Positions 1-6,026 of a stretch of 8,249 bases of DNA are shown one piece after another. Origin of the DNA: Archaeoglobaceae archaeon (lineage in GTDB: Archaea > Halobacteriota > Archaeoglobi > Archaeoglobales > Archaeoglobaceae); assembly GCA_027016055.1 (NCBI GenBank), contig JALWBF010000126.1, positions 1 through 8,249 of the forward strand, in the 5' to 3' direction. Numbering within the stretch: the first letter of the stretch is position 1; every line of letters begins with the position of its first letter. The translations under genes were made by a program, and so were the position numbers. Under the pieces are notes generated by a model. It had not been told where the DNA came from. It did no database searches and was given only the letters and a program-made list of their open reading frames with translations.

Positions 1-629
1 CGGAATTCTTCGATGCATACGTGGAGAAATCCGAGACTCCGAGGATAATCTTCGACGGCGATATGAGCAGGGTTAAAAGGATAGGCTGGAAGCTCGACGG
101 TGGAGAGATAGTTGTTAGGGGTAACGCAGGAATGTATTTGGGTGCTTTCATGAGAGAAGGAAAAATAGTTGTTGAAGGTGATGTCGGGCACTTCTCGGCT
201 TTGAATATGAGCGGGGGTTCGATCATAATTAACGGAAACGCCGGTAACTATCTATGCGCAAGCTACAGGGGAGAATGGAGGGGAATGAGCGGGGGGACCG
301 TTATAGTCAAGGGAAACGTCGGCAAGGAGCTCGGAAGCTATATGAGAGGAGGAAAAATTGTTGTTGAAGGAAAAGCAGATGAATTCGCCGGAGTTTGCAT
401 GAGGGGCGGAATTATGGTTATCAACAGAGCCAAGGCGAGGCTCGGTGCCGGAATGATCGGAGGAGCCATAGTTGTTAACGAAGTCGAAGAGCTTTTGCCC
501 GGATTCTTCGAGGAAGGGGAAGAGGAAAATCCGGAAATTGAGGGGGAGAAGTTCGAAGGAAGATTTAAGGTTTTCTCCGGGGATCACGCGGAAAGGAAGG
601 CTAAAGGTAAGATATACGTTAGACTTTAA
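1..629 (+). CDS. fwdC: formylmethanofuran dehydrogenase subunit C, 3' part (5' end outside window)
   Basis: This is the C subunit of formylmethanofuran dehydrogenase, the cytoplasmic molybdenum or tungsten enzyme that interconverts CO2 plus methanofuran and formylmethanofuran; in Archaeoglobales it works in the oxidative direction or in C1 assimilation. The reading frame is open from base 3 without a preceding start, so the true N-terminus lies left of the window. What is visible is a run of about 18-residue GXGXG-type repeats that build a beta-helix, each resembling G-G-x-I-V-V-x-G-N-x-G, at roughly 90-500. The signature A-S-Y-R-G-E-W-R-G-M-S-G-G lies near 257-297, and the C-terminus has the family ending F-S-G-D-H-A-E then G-K-I-Y-V. 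Related beta-helix domains occur in glutamate synthase, but the spacing and C-terminal signature favour FwdC. The GTG at 21 is internal. Whether it is the Mo (Fmd) or W (Fwd) isoenzyme cannot be decided here. Confidence 0.9.
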   Translation, partial: EFFDAYVEKSETPRIIFDGDMSRVKRIGWKLDGGEIVVRGNAGMYLGAFMREGKIVVEGDVGHFSALNMSGGSIIINGNAGNYLCASYRGEWRGMSGGTVIVKGNVGKELGSYMRGGKIVVEGKADEFAGVCMRGGIMVINRAKARLGAGMIGGAIVVNEVEELLPGFFEEGEEENPEIEGEKFEGRFKVFSGDHAERKAKGKIYVRL

Positions 630-635
630 TGCAAT

Positions 636-695
636 CGATTTATTTTATCTATTTTGAATTATTTATTTAATTTTATAATATTTTAATTTTCTTTA
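636..695 (+). terminator. T-rich termination region after fwdC
   Basis: Just after the fwdC stop, the plus strand carries several T-rich runs (TTTATTTTAT, TCTATTTTG, TTTAATTTT, TTTTAATTTTC) without a strong hairpin. Archaeal RNA polymerase stops on such U-tracts, so this probably ends the fwd transcript before the next gene. The assignment rests on base composition and position only. Confidence 0.5.
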
Positions 696-712
696 GAATA
701 AACATTTTAAAC
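671..712 (+). promoter_or_regulatory. candidate TATA elements for the DUF2202 lipoprotein gene
   Basis: Two candidate boxes lie ahead of the lipoprotein gene: TTTTATAATA at 671-680 and ATTTTAAAC at 704-712. With the usual 25-27 base distance they would start RNA near 702 or near 735. The second would exclude the ATG at 732 and favour translation from 741, 744 or 750. The whole gap is AT-rich, so chance matches are easy. Confidence 0.35.
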
Positions 713-731
713 TTCCTTATACTACATTATT

Positions 732-1451
732 ATGGTGGGTATGATGAGAATGAGAAAGTGGTTGATTTTGTTGCTCATTGTGTTTGCAATTGCAATTGCC
801 GGCTGTGCTACGAGCGAGCAAACTAAAGCCGGACAAGGTGCTAAGTATGGGCAGGGAATGCGTGGAAACAAAAGTTTCAACGTCCAAACTCTGTGGGATG
901 AGATAAAAAGGATAAAGGCTGGAAATCTAACAGATCAGGAGAAGGAAGATATACTTCACATGAGGGAAGAGGAGAAGCTTGCAAGGGATGTTTATCTAAC
1001 GCTCTACAATAAGTGGCATCTAAAAATCTTCCAGAACATTGCAAGAAGCGAACAGACGCATATGGATGCTATAAAGCTTCTGATAGAGAAATACGGACTG
1101 AAGGATCCTGTTAAAGGATTGGGCGTCGGGGAATTTAGTAATCCGAAGTTCAAGGAGCTATACGATCGGCTCGTATCTGAGGGTTCAAAATCCGCTGTAG
1201 ATGCGCTTAAAGTCGGTGCAATGATTGAAGAGCTCGATATAGTCGATCTGCAGAAGTGCCTCAATCATACGAACAAGACGGACATAAGGCTGGTGTATGA
1301 GAACTTAATGAAGGGTTCAAGGAACCACTTGAGAGCCTTCGTTTCCAACATAGAAAAGATGGGTGCAACTTACGAGCCACATTACCTTAGTAAAGAGGAG
1401 TTTGAAAAAATCATAAGTAGTGAGATGGAAAGAGGTCCCGCAAAATATTGA
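732..1451 (+). CDS. ferritin-like DUF2202 lipoprotein
   Basis: A 239-residue protein with a lipoprotein signal: basic start (R6, R8, K9), hydrophobic stretch 10-23, and a lipobox A-I-A-G-C with the modified cysteine at residue 25. It is therefore expected to be anchored on the outer face of the membrane. After a glycine- and polar-rich linker (26-55), residues about 60-230 form a DUF2202 domain, a four-helix ferritin-like fold of unknown biochemical role. Probable di-iron ligands are the E-E-E-K cluster (79-81), E107-x-x-H110 in S-E-Q-T-H, E166/E167 in M-I-E-E-L-D, and H199 in S-R-N-H. The last helix lacks a glutamate three residues before its histidine. The start is uncertain: GGTGGG at 734-739 would serve as ribosome binding site for ATG 744 or 750 better than for 732. 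The neighbouring convergent cluster encodes ferrous-iron uptake, so an iron or oxidative-stress role is plausible but inferred. Confidence 0.85.
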   Translation: MVGMMRMRKWLILLLIVFAIAIAGCATSEQTKAGQGAKYGQGMRGNKSFNVQTLWDEIKRIKAGNLTDQEKEDILHMREEEKLARDVYLTLYNKWHLKIFQNIARSEQTHMDAIKLLIEKYGLKDPVKGLGVGEFSNPKFKELYDRLVSEGSKSAVDALKVGAMIEELDIVDLQKCLNHTNKTDIRLVYENLMKGSRNHLRAFVSNIEKMGATYEPHYLSKEEFEKIISSEMERGPAKY

Positions 1452-1455
1452 TGCA

Positions 1456-1476
1456 GATTTTAAATAATTTTTTTAA
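1456..1476. terminator. shared terminator between convergent genes
   Basis: Only 25 bases separate the stop of the lipoprotein gene (1451) from the stop of ahcY (1477). On the plus strand this gap contains a run of seven T (1468-1474) preceded by TTTTAAATAA, a good archaeal U-tract terminator for the plus-strand gene. In the other direction it reads TTATTTAAAATC, which is weaker. Confidence 0.5.
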
Positions 1477-2706
1477 TTAAGTTCCGTGCCTCCAGTCGCT
1501 GAGGTATTTAATCTGCTCCTCCGTAAGCCTGTCTATCTTTATGCCCATGGTCTCAAGCTTCAGCCTTGCCACCTTTCTATCCAGCTCTTCCGGCAACCTG
1601 TAAACTTTCCTTTCAAGCTTCTCATGATTTTCGGCTATGTATTTAATGGCTAAAGCCTGATCTGAAAAGCTCATATCCATTACCTCTATCGGATGTCCGT
1701 CGCCAACGACCAAATTTACAAGCCTTCCCTCGGCAATAAGATAAAGCTTCTTATCTCCGAGATCGTATTCCGTTACGTAATCCCTGATCTGCCTAACTTT
1801 CTTGCTGAGTTTTTCCAAGTCCGGAATCGATATCTCAACGTTGAAGTGTCCGGCATTCGCCAAGATAGCACCGTCTTTCATTACTTTAAAATGCTCCTCC
1901 CTTATGACGTTTATGTTGCCCGTAGCAGTGATGAATATATCTCCGATCTTCGCAGCCTCCTCCATCGGCATTACTCTGAATCCGTCCATAACAGCTTCAA
2001 GCGCTCTGATCTCATCGACTTCCGTGACTATAACGTTCGCCCCCAATCCCTTGGCTCTCATTGCTATCCCCCTTCCACACCACCCGTAGCCGGCTACAAC
2101 GACGTTTTTGCCAGCTATTAATATGTTGGTCGCCCTGAAAATGCCATCCCAAGTGGATTGCCCCGTTCCGTATCGGTTGTCGAAGAGATACTTGGTGTAT
2201 GCATCGTTCACCGCTATAACCGGAAACTTCAGCACCCCTTCCCTCTCCATGGCTCTAAGCCTTATTACGCCGGTTGTAGTTTCTTCGCTCGCCCCCAAAA
2301 CTTTCTCAGCCCAGTCGCTTCTTTCACCGTGCAAAAGGAATATCAAATCCGCCCCGTCGTCAACGATTATATCCGGCTTCGTATCTATAACCTTGTTGAG
2401 GGCTTCGTAGTATTCTTCCCTGCTCATGCCTCTCCTCGCAAAGCACTTTATTCCCATATCCCTCAGAGCTTCCGCTACATCGTCTTGAGTGCTCAAAGGG
2501 TTGCAACCCGTTATCGCAACATCCGCTCCACCAGCGATTAGCGTTTTTACGAGAACAGCAGTTTTAGCTTCCACATGGAGAGCCATACCGATTCTGAAAC
2601 CCTCCAAAGGTTTCTCTCTTCTGAACTCCTCTCTGATCTTTGCGAGAACCTTCATGTGCCTTTCAGCCCACTCGATCTTTCTGTATCCTCTTTCTATCTC
2701 GCTCAT
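1477..2706 (-). CDS. ahcY: adenosylhomocysteinase (S-adenosyl- or S-inosyl-homocysteine hydrolase)
   Basis: A 409-residue cytoplasmic NAD-dependent enzyme that splits S-adenosylhomocysteine, the by-product of methyl transfer, into homocysteine and a nucleoside. In methanogens the homologue has been reported to act on S-inosylhomocysteine, so the exact substrate is open. Visible family features are H44 in A-L-H-V-E-A-K, D117 in I-V-D-D-G-A-D, E142 in E-E-T-T-T-G, the K172/N167 segment N-D-A-Y-T-K followed by N-R-Y-G-T-G-Q-S, the NAD-binding G-Y-G-W-C-G-R-G at 206-213, and N-A-G-H-F at 284-288. It ends W-R-H-G-T and lacks the longer lysine/tyrosine tail of bacterial and animal enzymes, as is usual for archaeal and Thermotoga forms. 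The ATG at 2706 has GGTGA (2723-2719) 12 bases upstream, a rather long spacing. It lies 38 bases after the small membrane-protein gene and is probably co-transcribed with it. Confidence 0.95.
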   Translation of the reverse strand: MSEIERGYRKIEWAERHMKVLAKIREEFRREKPLEGFRIGMALHVEAKTAVLVKTLIAGGADVAITGCNPLSTQDDVAEALRDMGIKCFARRGMSREEYYEALNKVIDTKPDIIVDDGADLIFLLHGERSDWAEKVLGASEETTTGVIRLRAMEREGVLKFPVIAVNDAYTKYLFDNRYGTGQSTWDGIFRATNILIAGKNVVVAGYGWCGRGIAMRAKGLGANVIVTEVDEIRALEAVMDGFRVMPMEEAAKIGDIFITATGNINVIREEHFKVMKDGAILANAGHFNVEISIPDLEKLSKKVRQIRDYVTEYDLGDKKLYLIAEGRLVNLVVGDGHPIEVMDMSFSDQALAIKYIAENHEKLERKVYRLPEELDRKVARLKLETMGIKIDRLTEEQIKYLSDWRHGT

Positions 2707-2744
2707 GTTCTTAGATCTTCACCGGTCTAAAAGAGTTTTCGGAC

Positions 2745-2963
2745 TCATGTTTGCTCTATATTCTTCCTATACCAAATAAAAGCCGGCAGTGCTAAGTAGC
2801 CAAGAATCCCGTAGCTAAACGAACCGACTGCCAACAAAACGAGGGTCATCAGGATTGCAAATATAACTGCAATCATGGAAGCTACGAAGCCGTAAGATTT
2901 CCTCCTAACTATGAATCCCTTAAGAAATGTTATCGCAACAACCAAAAGCACGAAGGCATTCAT
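2745..2963 (-). CDS. small hydrophobic membrane protein downstream of feoB (start uncertain)
   Basis: I do not recognise a family. From ATG 2963 it is a 72-residue protein with about three membrane segments (residues roughly 1-17, 27-47 and 49-65) separated by a basic loop V-R-R-K and ending in a charged tail W-Y-R-K-N-I-E. This ATG has a near-ideal ribosome binding site, GGAGGT, five bases upstream. However, the same frame stays open upstream through another hydrophobic, membrane-like segment (I-Y-A-I-L-F-A-I-L-A-W), and an ATT codon at 3026 has a perfect GGAGGTG (3041-3035) eight bases ahead. That would give a 93-residue, four-segment protein overlapping the feoB stop. ATG codons at 3107 and 3101 would overlap feoB much further and are unlikely. 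Its place directly after feoB hints at, but does not prove, a membrane role linked to iron transport. Confidence 0.6.
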   Translation of the reverse strand: MNAFVLLVVAITFLKGFIVRRKSYGFVASMIAVIFAILMTLVLLAVGSFSYGILGYLALPAFIWYRKNIEQT

Positions 2964-3016
2964 GAAAGACCTCCTCGTCTCAAACCATGCGAGGATTGCA
3001 AATAGGATAGCGTATA

Positions 3017-4720
3017 TTAAATCAATCGTGCTACCACCTCCACCGTTAGGGCGAGAACATAAGCTATGACGAAGCTGTAGATTACGGAAAAGATCGTCCA
3101 TTTCCATCCGGTCTCAGCCTTAATAGTTGCGAGCGTAGCCAAGCACGGCATGTAAAGCAGGGAAAAGACCATAAACGCTAAGGCTTGCGGCATCGTCATT
3201 ATCTTTGCTATCGGTGTGTTTAGAATCCCCAACGTTTCGACAACGACTTCCTTGGCAACGAATCCCATCAGAATTGCGAGAACGAACTGCCAGTCCCAGC
3301 CCATCGGAGCGAATAACGGTTGCAGCAATCTGCCGAGCATTCCCGCATAGCTTTTATCTATGCTCGAAGTGGGGAAGTTCGTTAGGAACCATATAACAAT
3401 GGACATGGCTAAAATCACAGTTCCGGCTTTCTGAAGGAAGTGTTTGGTTCTGTTCCAAGTCAAAATCCACACGTTCTTCCAGTTCGGAATTCTGTAAGGC
3501 GGGAGTTCAATTACATACTCCGCCTCACCCCTCAGCAATACCCTTCGAAATATCAGAGCCGAAATCAGCGCAACCGCAACTCCGAAGGCGTATAGACCCA
3601 TTATAACGGCGGAACCAATGGTCGGAAAGAATATTCCCGCGAATAGAACGTATATCGGCAGTCTCGCACTGCAGGAAATGAAGGGATTAACGAGTATCGT
3701 CGCGATTCTAACCTTATCATCCTCAATGGTTCTAGTAGCCATTACTGCCGGAACGTTGCATCCGAATCCCATGATTAGCGGAATTACGGATCTACCGGTT
3801 AAGCCGAACGCAGTCATAATTCTGTCCATCAGATAAACCGCACGTGGCATGTAACCGCTCAGTTCGAGCAGTGCGAGAACGATGAACAGAAAAGTAATGT
3901 TCGGAAGGAAAACTAGGACGCTTCCGACTCCCTTAATTATTCCTTTTCCGATCAGATTAAATACAACACCGTTCATACTCGATATCCTCTCGGATAGCGT
4001 TGAGAAGACGAAGTCGATTAAGTTCGTGAGAGGGGAGGCAACTGTATATGTGAATGTGAACATCATCCACATAAATGCGATGAAAATCGGAATCCCAAGA
4101 TGTCTATCCATGAAAACCTCATCGAAGACCTCGGTAAGATCGACCCTCTTCTTCTCAACCTTAACGACTTCTTTAACTATTTTCTCAGCCATTTCAAGCT
4201 TGGATTTCAAATCCTTGCCAACTCTGACCCTTGGAACGCTACCGCCCTTCAAAATCTCCCTTTTAAGCTCTTTAATTCCAATTCCCTTTACAGCAACGGT
4301 TCTTACAACCGGAATACCCAAAATCTTCGATAGCTTCTCCGCATCGACTTTAATCCCCCTTTTTTCAGCTTCATCGATCATGTTCAAAACCAAAATCATC
4401 GGAATTTTGAAATCAACAAGCTGAAGGGTAAGGTATAAGTTTCTTTCCAAATTCGAAGCGTTTACGACGTTTAAAATCAAATCCGGATTCTCGTTAGTTA
4501 AAAAATCCTTCGCAACCTTTTCATCTAAAGAGTATGCTTCCAAGCTGTATATACCGGGTAAATCAACAAATATAACATCTTTACCGTCGATTTTTGTTTT
4601 TCCCTCTTTCTTCTCCACCGTCGTTCCCGGAAAATTTCCGACTTCGAATTTTCCACCTGTTAGCAGATTCAGTAGGGCTGTTTTTCCCACGTTGGGATTT
4701 CCGACCATCGCTATCTTCAT
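3017..4720 (-). CDS. feoB: ferrous iron transport protein B
   Basis: FeoB is the inner-membrane Fe(II) transporter with an N-terminal G-protein domain. This 567-residue copy has all nucleotide-binding motifs: G1 G-N-P-N-V-G-K-T at 7-14, the G2 threonine in F-P-G-T-T at 30-34, G3 D-L-P-G at 53-56 and G4 N-M-I-D at 113-116, with a G5-like V-A-V-K-G-I-G at 142-148. A helical spacer (about 165-205) leads into roughly eight to nine membrane segments. These contain the two conserved gate regions: G-F-G-C-N-V-P at 318-324 with N-P-F-I-S-C-S-A-R-L-P at 345-355, and K-E-V-V-V-E-T-L-G at 490-498 with Y-M-P-C-L-A-T at 523-529. It is shorter than the well-studied bacterial proteins (about 770 residues) but no key motif is missing. 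No ribosome binding site precedes ATG 4720; a TATA box 25 bases upstream suggests a leaderless message in addition to read-through from feoA-dtxR. Confidence 0.96.
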   Translation of the reverse strand: MKIAMVGNPNVGKTALLNLLTGGKFEVGNFPGTTVEKKEGKTKIDGKDVIFVDLPGIYSLEAYSLDEKVAKDFLTNENPDLILNVVNASNLERNLYLTLQLVDFKIPMILVLNMIDEAEKRGIKVDAEKLSKILGIPVVRTVAVKGIGIKELKREILKGGSVPRVRVGKDLKSKLEMAEKIVKEVVKVEKKRVDLTEVFDEVFMDRHLGIPIFIAFMWMMFTFTYTVASPLTNLIDFVFSTLSERISSMNGVVFNLIGKGIIKGVGSVLVFLPNITFLFIVLALLELSGYMPRAVYLMDRIMTAFGLTGRSVIPLIMGFGCNVPAVMATRTIEDDKVRIATILVNPFISCSARLPIYVLFAGIFFPTIGSAVIMGLYAFGVAVALISALIFRRVLLRGEAEYVIELPPYRIPNWKNVWILTWNRTKHFLQKAGTVILAMSIVIWFLTNFPTSSIDKSYAGMLGRLLQPLFAPMGWDWQFVLAILMGFVAKEVVVETLGILNTPIAKIMTMPQALAFMVFSLLYMPCLATLATIKAETGWKWTIFSVIYSFVIAYVLALTVEVVARLI

Positions 4721-4741
4721 TTAGCATAGCGAAAATGCTTT

Positions 4742-4757
4742 AGATTATTAAACCTTT
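4742..4757 (-). promoter_or_regulatory. candidate feoB promoter (BRE plus TATA)
   Basis: On the minus strand GCAAAGG is followed by TTTAATAATC, a good BRE-TATA combination. Its centre near 4748 predicts transcription starting around 4722, right at the feoB ATG (4720), which matches the absence of a ribosome binding site there. This would give feoB a second, leaderless transcript independent of feoA. Confidence 0.45.
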
Positions 4758-4763
4758 GCATTC

Positions 4764-4790
4764 TTTAGGTTTTTAAGAAAACAGCCTAAA
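4764..4790. promoter_or_regulatory. inverted repeat TTTAGG-N15-CCTAAA, possible second DtxR-type operator
   Basis: TTTAGG (4764-4769) and CCTAAA (4785-4790) form inverted half-sites identical in core to those in the feoA palindrome, but with a 15-base centre instead of 4. The element lies in the dtxR-feoB gap, immediately upstream of the candidate feoB promoter. It could bind the repressor encoded next to it. Alternatively, the inner TTTT and AAAA runs let the transcript fold into an imperfect hairpin. Confidence 0.35.
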
Positions 4791-4818
4791 ATTCTAAATA
4801 TTTTTAAGTTTTATAAAA

Positions 4819-5277
4819 CTATTGAATTGAAACTTTAACCCTTTCGCAGGGATGAACTCCGGTTTCACAGAACTCCTTAAAGTGCTTGAGCCATTTAGGA
4901 TCTAACGGACACTCCTCAACGAATCTAACGAAATTTTTGAGCTGTTTAACGGTTTCGGGATGAAGAACGTGCTCTATCGTGCAGGCATCTTCCTCAGCAA
5001 TCTCCTTCGGAACACCGAGCATGATAAGAAATCTAACTAAAATTTCCCTTCTTTCCCTAACGCTTTTTGCAACTTCTTTACCCTTCTCGGTTAAGGCTAC
5101 GTATAGCCTCTTCCTGTGAATAACGTAACCTTCCTTAGCAAGCCTCTCAAGCATTTCCGAAACTGTAGCGGGCTTAACTCCAAGCTTCTCGGCAATCTCC
5201 TTAACCCTCGTAAATCCCTTCTTACCGCTCAGTTCGTAAATAGCCTCCAAGTAGTCTTCAGTTCTTCTGCTTAGCAT
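4819..5277 (-). CDS. DtxR/MntR-family metal-dependent transcriptional repressor
   Basis: A 152-residue iron- or manganese-sensing repressor. Residues 1-60 form a winged helix-turn-helix: R-T-E-D-Y-L-E-A-I-Y at 5-14, recognition region V-K-P-A-T-V-S-E-M at 34-42, and wing R-K-R-L-Y-V-A-L-T. Residues 65-120 form the dimerisation and metal-binding domain with the signature D-A-C-x-x-E-H. Likely metal ligands are D8, E11, C99, E102 and H103; the histidine found near position 77 in Bacillus MntR is an arginine here. A cysteine-bearing tail (C123, C137, C144) follows, and there is no SH3-like third domain. The ATG at 5277 overlaps the end of feoA by 20 bases, with GGTGAT five bases ahead, so the two are translationally linked. 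Encoded between feoA and feoB, it most likely represses the iron-uptake operon when metal is plentiful; the metal specificity is inferred. Confidence 0.92.
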   Translation of the reverse strand: MLSRRTEDYLEAIYELSGKKGFTRVKEIAEKLGVKPATVSEMLERLAKEGYVIHRKRLYVALTEKGKEVAKSVRERREILVRFLIMLGVPKEIAEEDACTIEHVLHPETVKQLKNFVRFVEECPLDPKWLKHFKEFCETGVHPCERVKVSIQ

Positions 5278-5503
5278 GGACTATCACCTTCATCGCCAAA
5301 CCTCTTCCGATAACGAATTTGGAACCGTTTATCGATATCAAAATCGCTCCGCCCCTGTTCCCCAAAACCTTAACTTTTTTACCGGGGACTATACCTAAGG
5401 CTAATAGCTTGGATATCGCTCCCCTACCGCCGATAATATCGATGACTACACCCTCATCGCCTTCTTTGAGCATCGTTAGCGGTATTTTAGAATTTAGGCT
5501 CAT
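5258..5503 (-). CDS. feoA: ferrous iron transport protein A
   Basis: FeoA is a small cytoplasmic SH3-like protein that assists FeoB; its exact action is unsettled. This 81-residue copy shows the family pattern: P-L-T-M-L-K-E-G at 8-15, V-V-I-D-I-I-G-G at 19-26, the turn L-A-L-G-I-V-P-G-K-K-V at 34-44, and the closing strand I-G-R-G-L-A-M-K-V-I-V at 65-75. It is the first gene of the minus-strand iron cluster and overlaps the repressor gene by 20 bases. No ribosome binding site precedes ATG 5503. Instead, a TATA box lies about 23 bases upstream, so the message is probably leaderless, with transcription starting at or next to the A of the start codon. The gap between TATA and ATG is filled by a perfect DtxR-type palindrome. 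Confidence 0.92.
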   Translation of the reverse strand: MSLNSKIPLTMLKEGDEGVVIDIIGGRGAISKLLALGIVPGKKVKVLGNRGGAILISINGSKFVIGRGLAMKVIVHAKQKN

Positions 5504-5508
5504 CGAAA

Positions 5509-5522
5509 TTAGGATATCCTAA
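5509..5522. promoter_or_regulatory. feoA operator: perfect palindrome TTAGGATATCCTAA
   Basis: A 14-base perfect palindrome with TTAGG/CCTAA arms, the half-sites seen at the outer ends of DtxR/IdeR boxes. It begins five bases upstream of the feoA ATG and abuts the TATA element, an ideal place to block transcription. Additional TTAGG (5494-5498, inside feoA) and CCTAA (5546-5550) half-sites flank it. The repressor encoded directly downstream is the obvious candidate to bind here. Confidence 0.7.
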
Positions 5523-5540
5523 ATATACTTAAGCTTTTCG
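5521..5540 (-). promoter_or_regulatory. feoA promoter (TATA with upstream BRE-like purines)
   Basis: Read on the minus strand, CGAAAAGCTTAAG leads into GTATATTT (5528-5521). The TATA centre near 5525 predicts a transcription start around 5500-5503, coincident with the feoA start codon. The downstream edge of the box overlaps the first bases of the palindromic operator. Confidence 0.55.
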
Positions 5541-5559
5541 GTTTACCTAAATGACTGAC

Positions 5560-5579
5560 AAAACAGAAAAATATAAAAA
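5560..5579 (-). terminator. T-rich terminator after hsp20
   Basis: Immediately after the hsp20 stop the minus strand reads ATTTTTATATTTTTCTGTTTTG, a string of three T-runs. This is a typical archaeal U-tract terminator and would separate hsp20 from the feo cluster, which has its own promoter 30 bases further on. Confidence 0.55.
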
Positions 5580-5999
5580 TTATTCAATCTTAATTACCTT
5601 CTTCTTGGCTTTCTCCGTCTTCGGCAGAACTACTTCGAGGACTCCGTTGTTGTATGTAGCCTTTATATTGTCAACATCGACTTCCACCGGTATCGCTACC
5701 TTCCTGTATACCTCTCCAAATTTCCTCTCCTTTCTTATGTAGTTTTCAGCCTTCTCTTCCTTCTCCTCCTTTCTGACAGCTTTTATGACCAAATCTCCAT
5801 CCTCGATCCAGATCTCGATGTCCTCCTTGTTGAATCCCGGCAGATCTGCGACGATCCTTATGCTGTCCCCCTCATCGATGACGTCTATGGGAAACGTTTC
5901 TACGGCTATCGATCTCGGACCTATCCTTTCGAATTCCTCAAAAAGTCTGTTCAACCTTTCCTGCATTCTCTTAATCTCCTCAAACGGGTCGAATATCAT
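5580..5999 (-). CDS. hsp20: small heat shock protein, Hsp20/alpha-crystallin family
   Basis: An ATP-independent chaperone that forms large oligomers and holds unfolding proteins. The 139-residue protein has a short N-terminal arm typical of the family (F-D-P-F-E-E-I, then amphipathic helix to about residue 27) and an alpha-crystallin domain from about 34 to 127. The domain includes V-A-D-L-P-G-F at 50-56 and the hallmark G-V-L-E-V-V-L-P-K at 119-127. A C-terminal I-K-I motif (136-138) docks neighbouring dimers. I place the start at ATG 5999 because AAGGAGGTGGT with six bases of spacing stands just ahead; the GTG at 6008 is inside this ribosome binding site. The promoter carries an operator matching that of the Archaeoglobus heat-shock regulator HSR1, so heat induction by derepression is likely. 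It is transcribed toward feoA but separated by a terminator. Confidence 0.95.
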   Translation of the reverse strand: MIFDPFEEIKRMQERLNRLFEEFERIGPRSIAVETFPIDVIDEGDSIRIVADLPGFNKEDIEIWIEDGDLVIKAVRKEEKEEKAENYIRKERKFGEVYRKVAIPVEVDVDNIKATYNNGVLEVVLPKTEKAKKKVIKIE

Positions 6000-6026
6000 T
6001 TCAACCACCTCCTTAACTTATTATTC

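Noticed and set aside
21..23. GTG at 21 as a real start of fwdC
   Set aside because: The frame is open to the left edge and the family has further beta-helix sequence before this point, so the gene simply enters from outside.
90..480. Possible tandem DNA repeat
   Set aside because: The repetition is at protein level (GXGXG beta-helix turns). The nucleotide copies are too diverged for a DNA repeat, and it is fully explained by FwdC.
252..587. Minus-strand open frame of 111 codons inside fwdC
   Set aside because: It lies entirely antisense to the well-supported FwdC repeats, has low-complexity Ser/Phe/Asn composition typical of a shadow frame, and matches no family.
3882..4424. Plus-strand open frame of 180 codons opposite feoB
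   Set aside because: It is the complement of the FeoB G domain and spacer. The Ser/Thr/Ile-rich composition is what antisense of this AT-leaning code produces.
4723..4739. AGCAT/ATGCT inverted repeat just upstream of feoB as an operator
   Set aside because: The arms are only five bases in an AT-rich gap and resemble neither of the stronger half-site motifs nearby. It lies between TATA and ATG, but I cannot distinguish it from chance.
6000..6008. GTG at 6008 as start of hsp20
   Set aside because: This GTG is part of the GGAGGTG ribosome binding site that serves ATG 5999 with a six-base spacer, and the N-terminus from ATG fits the family.
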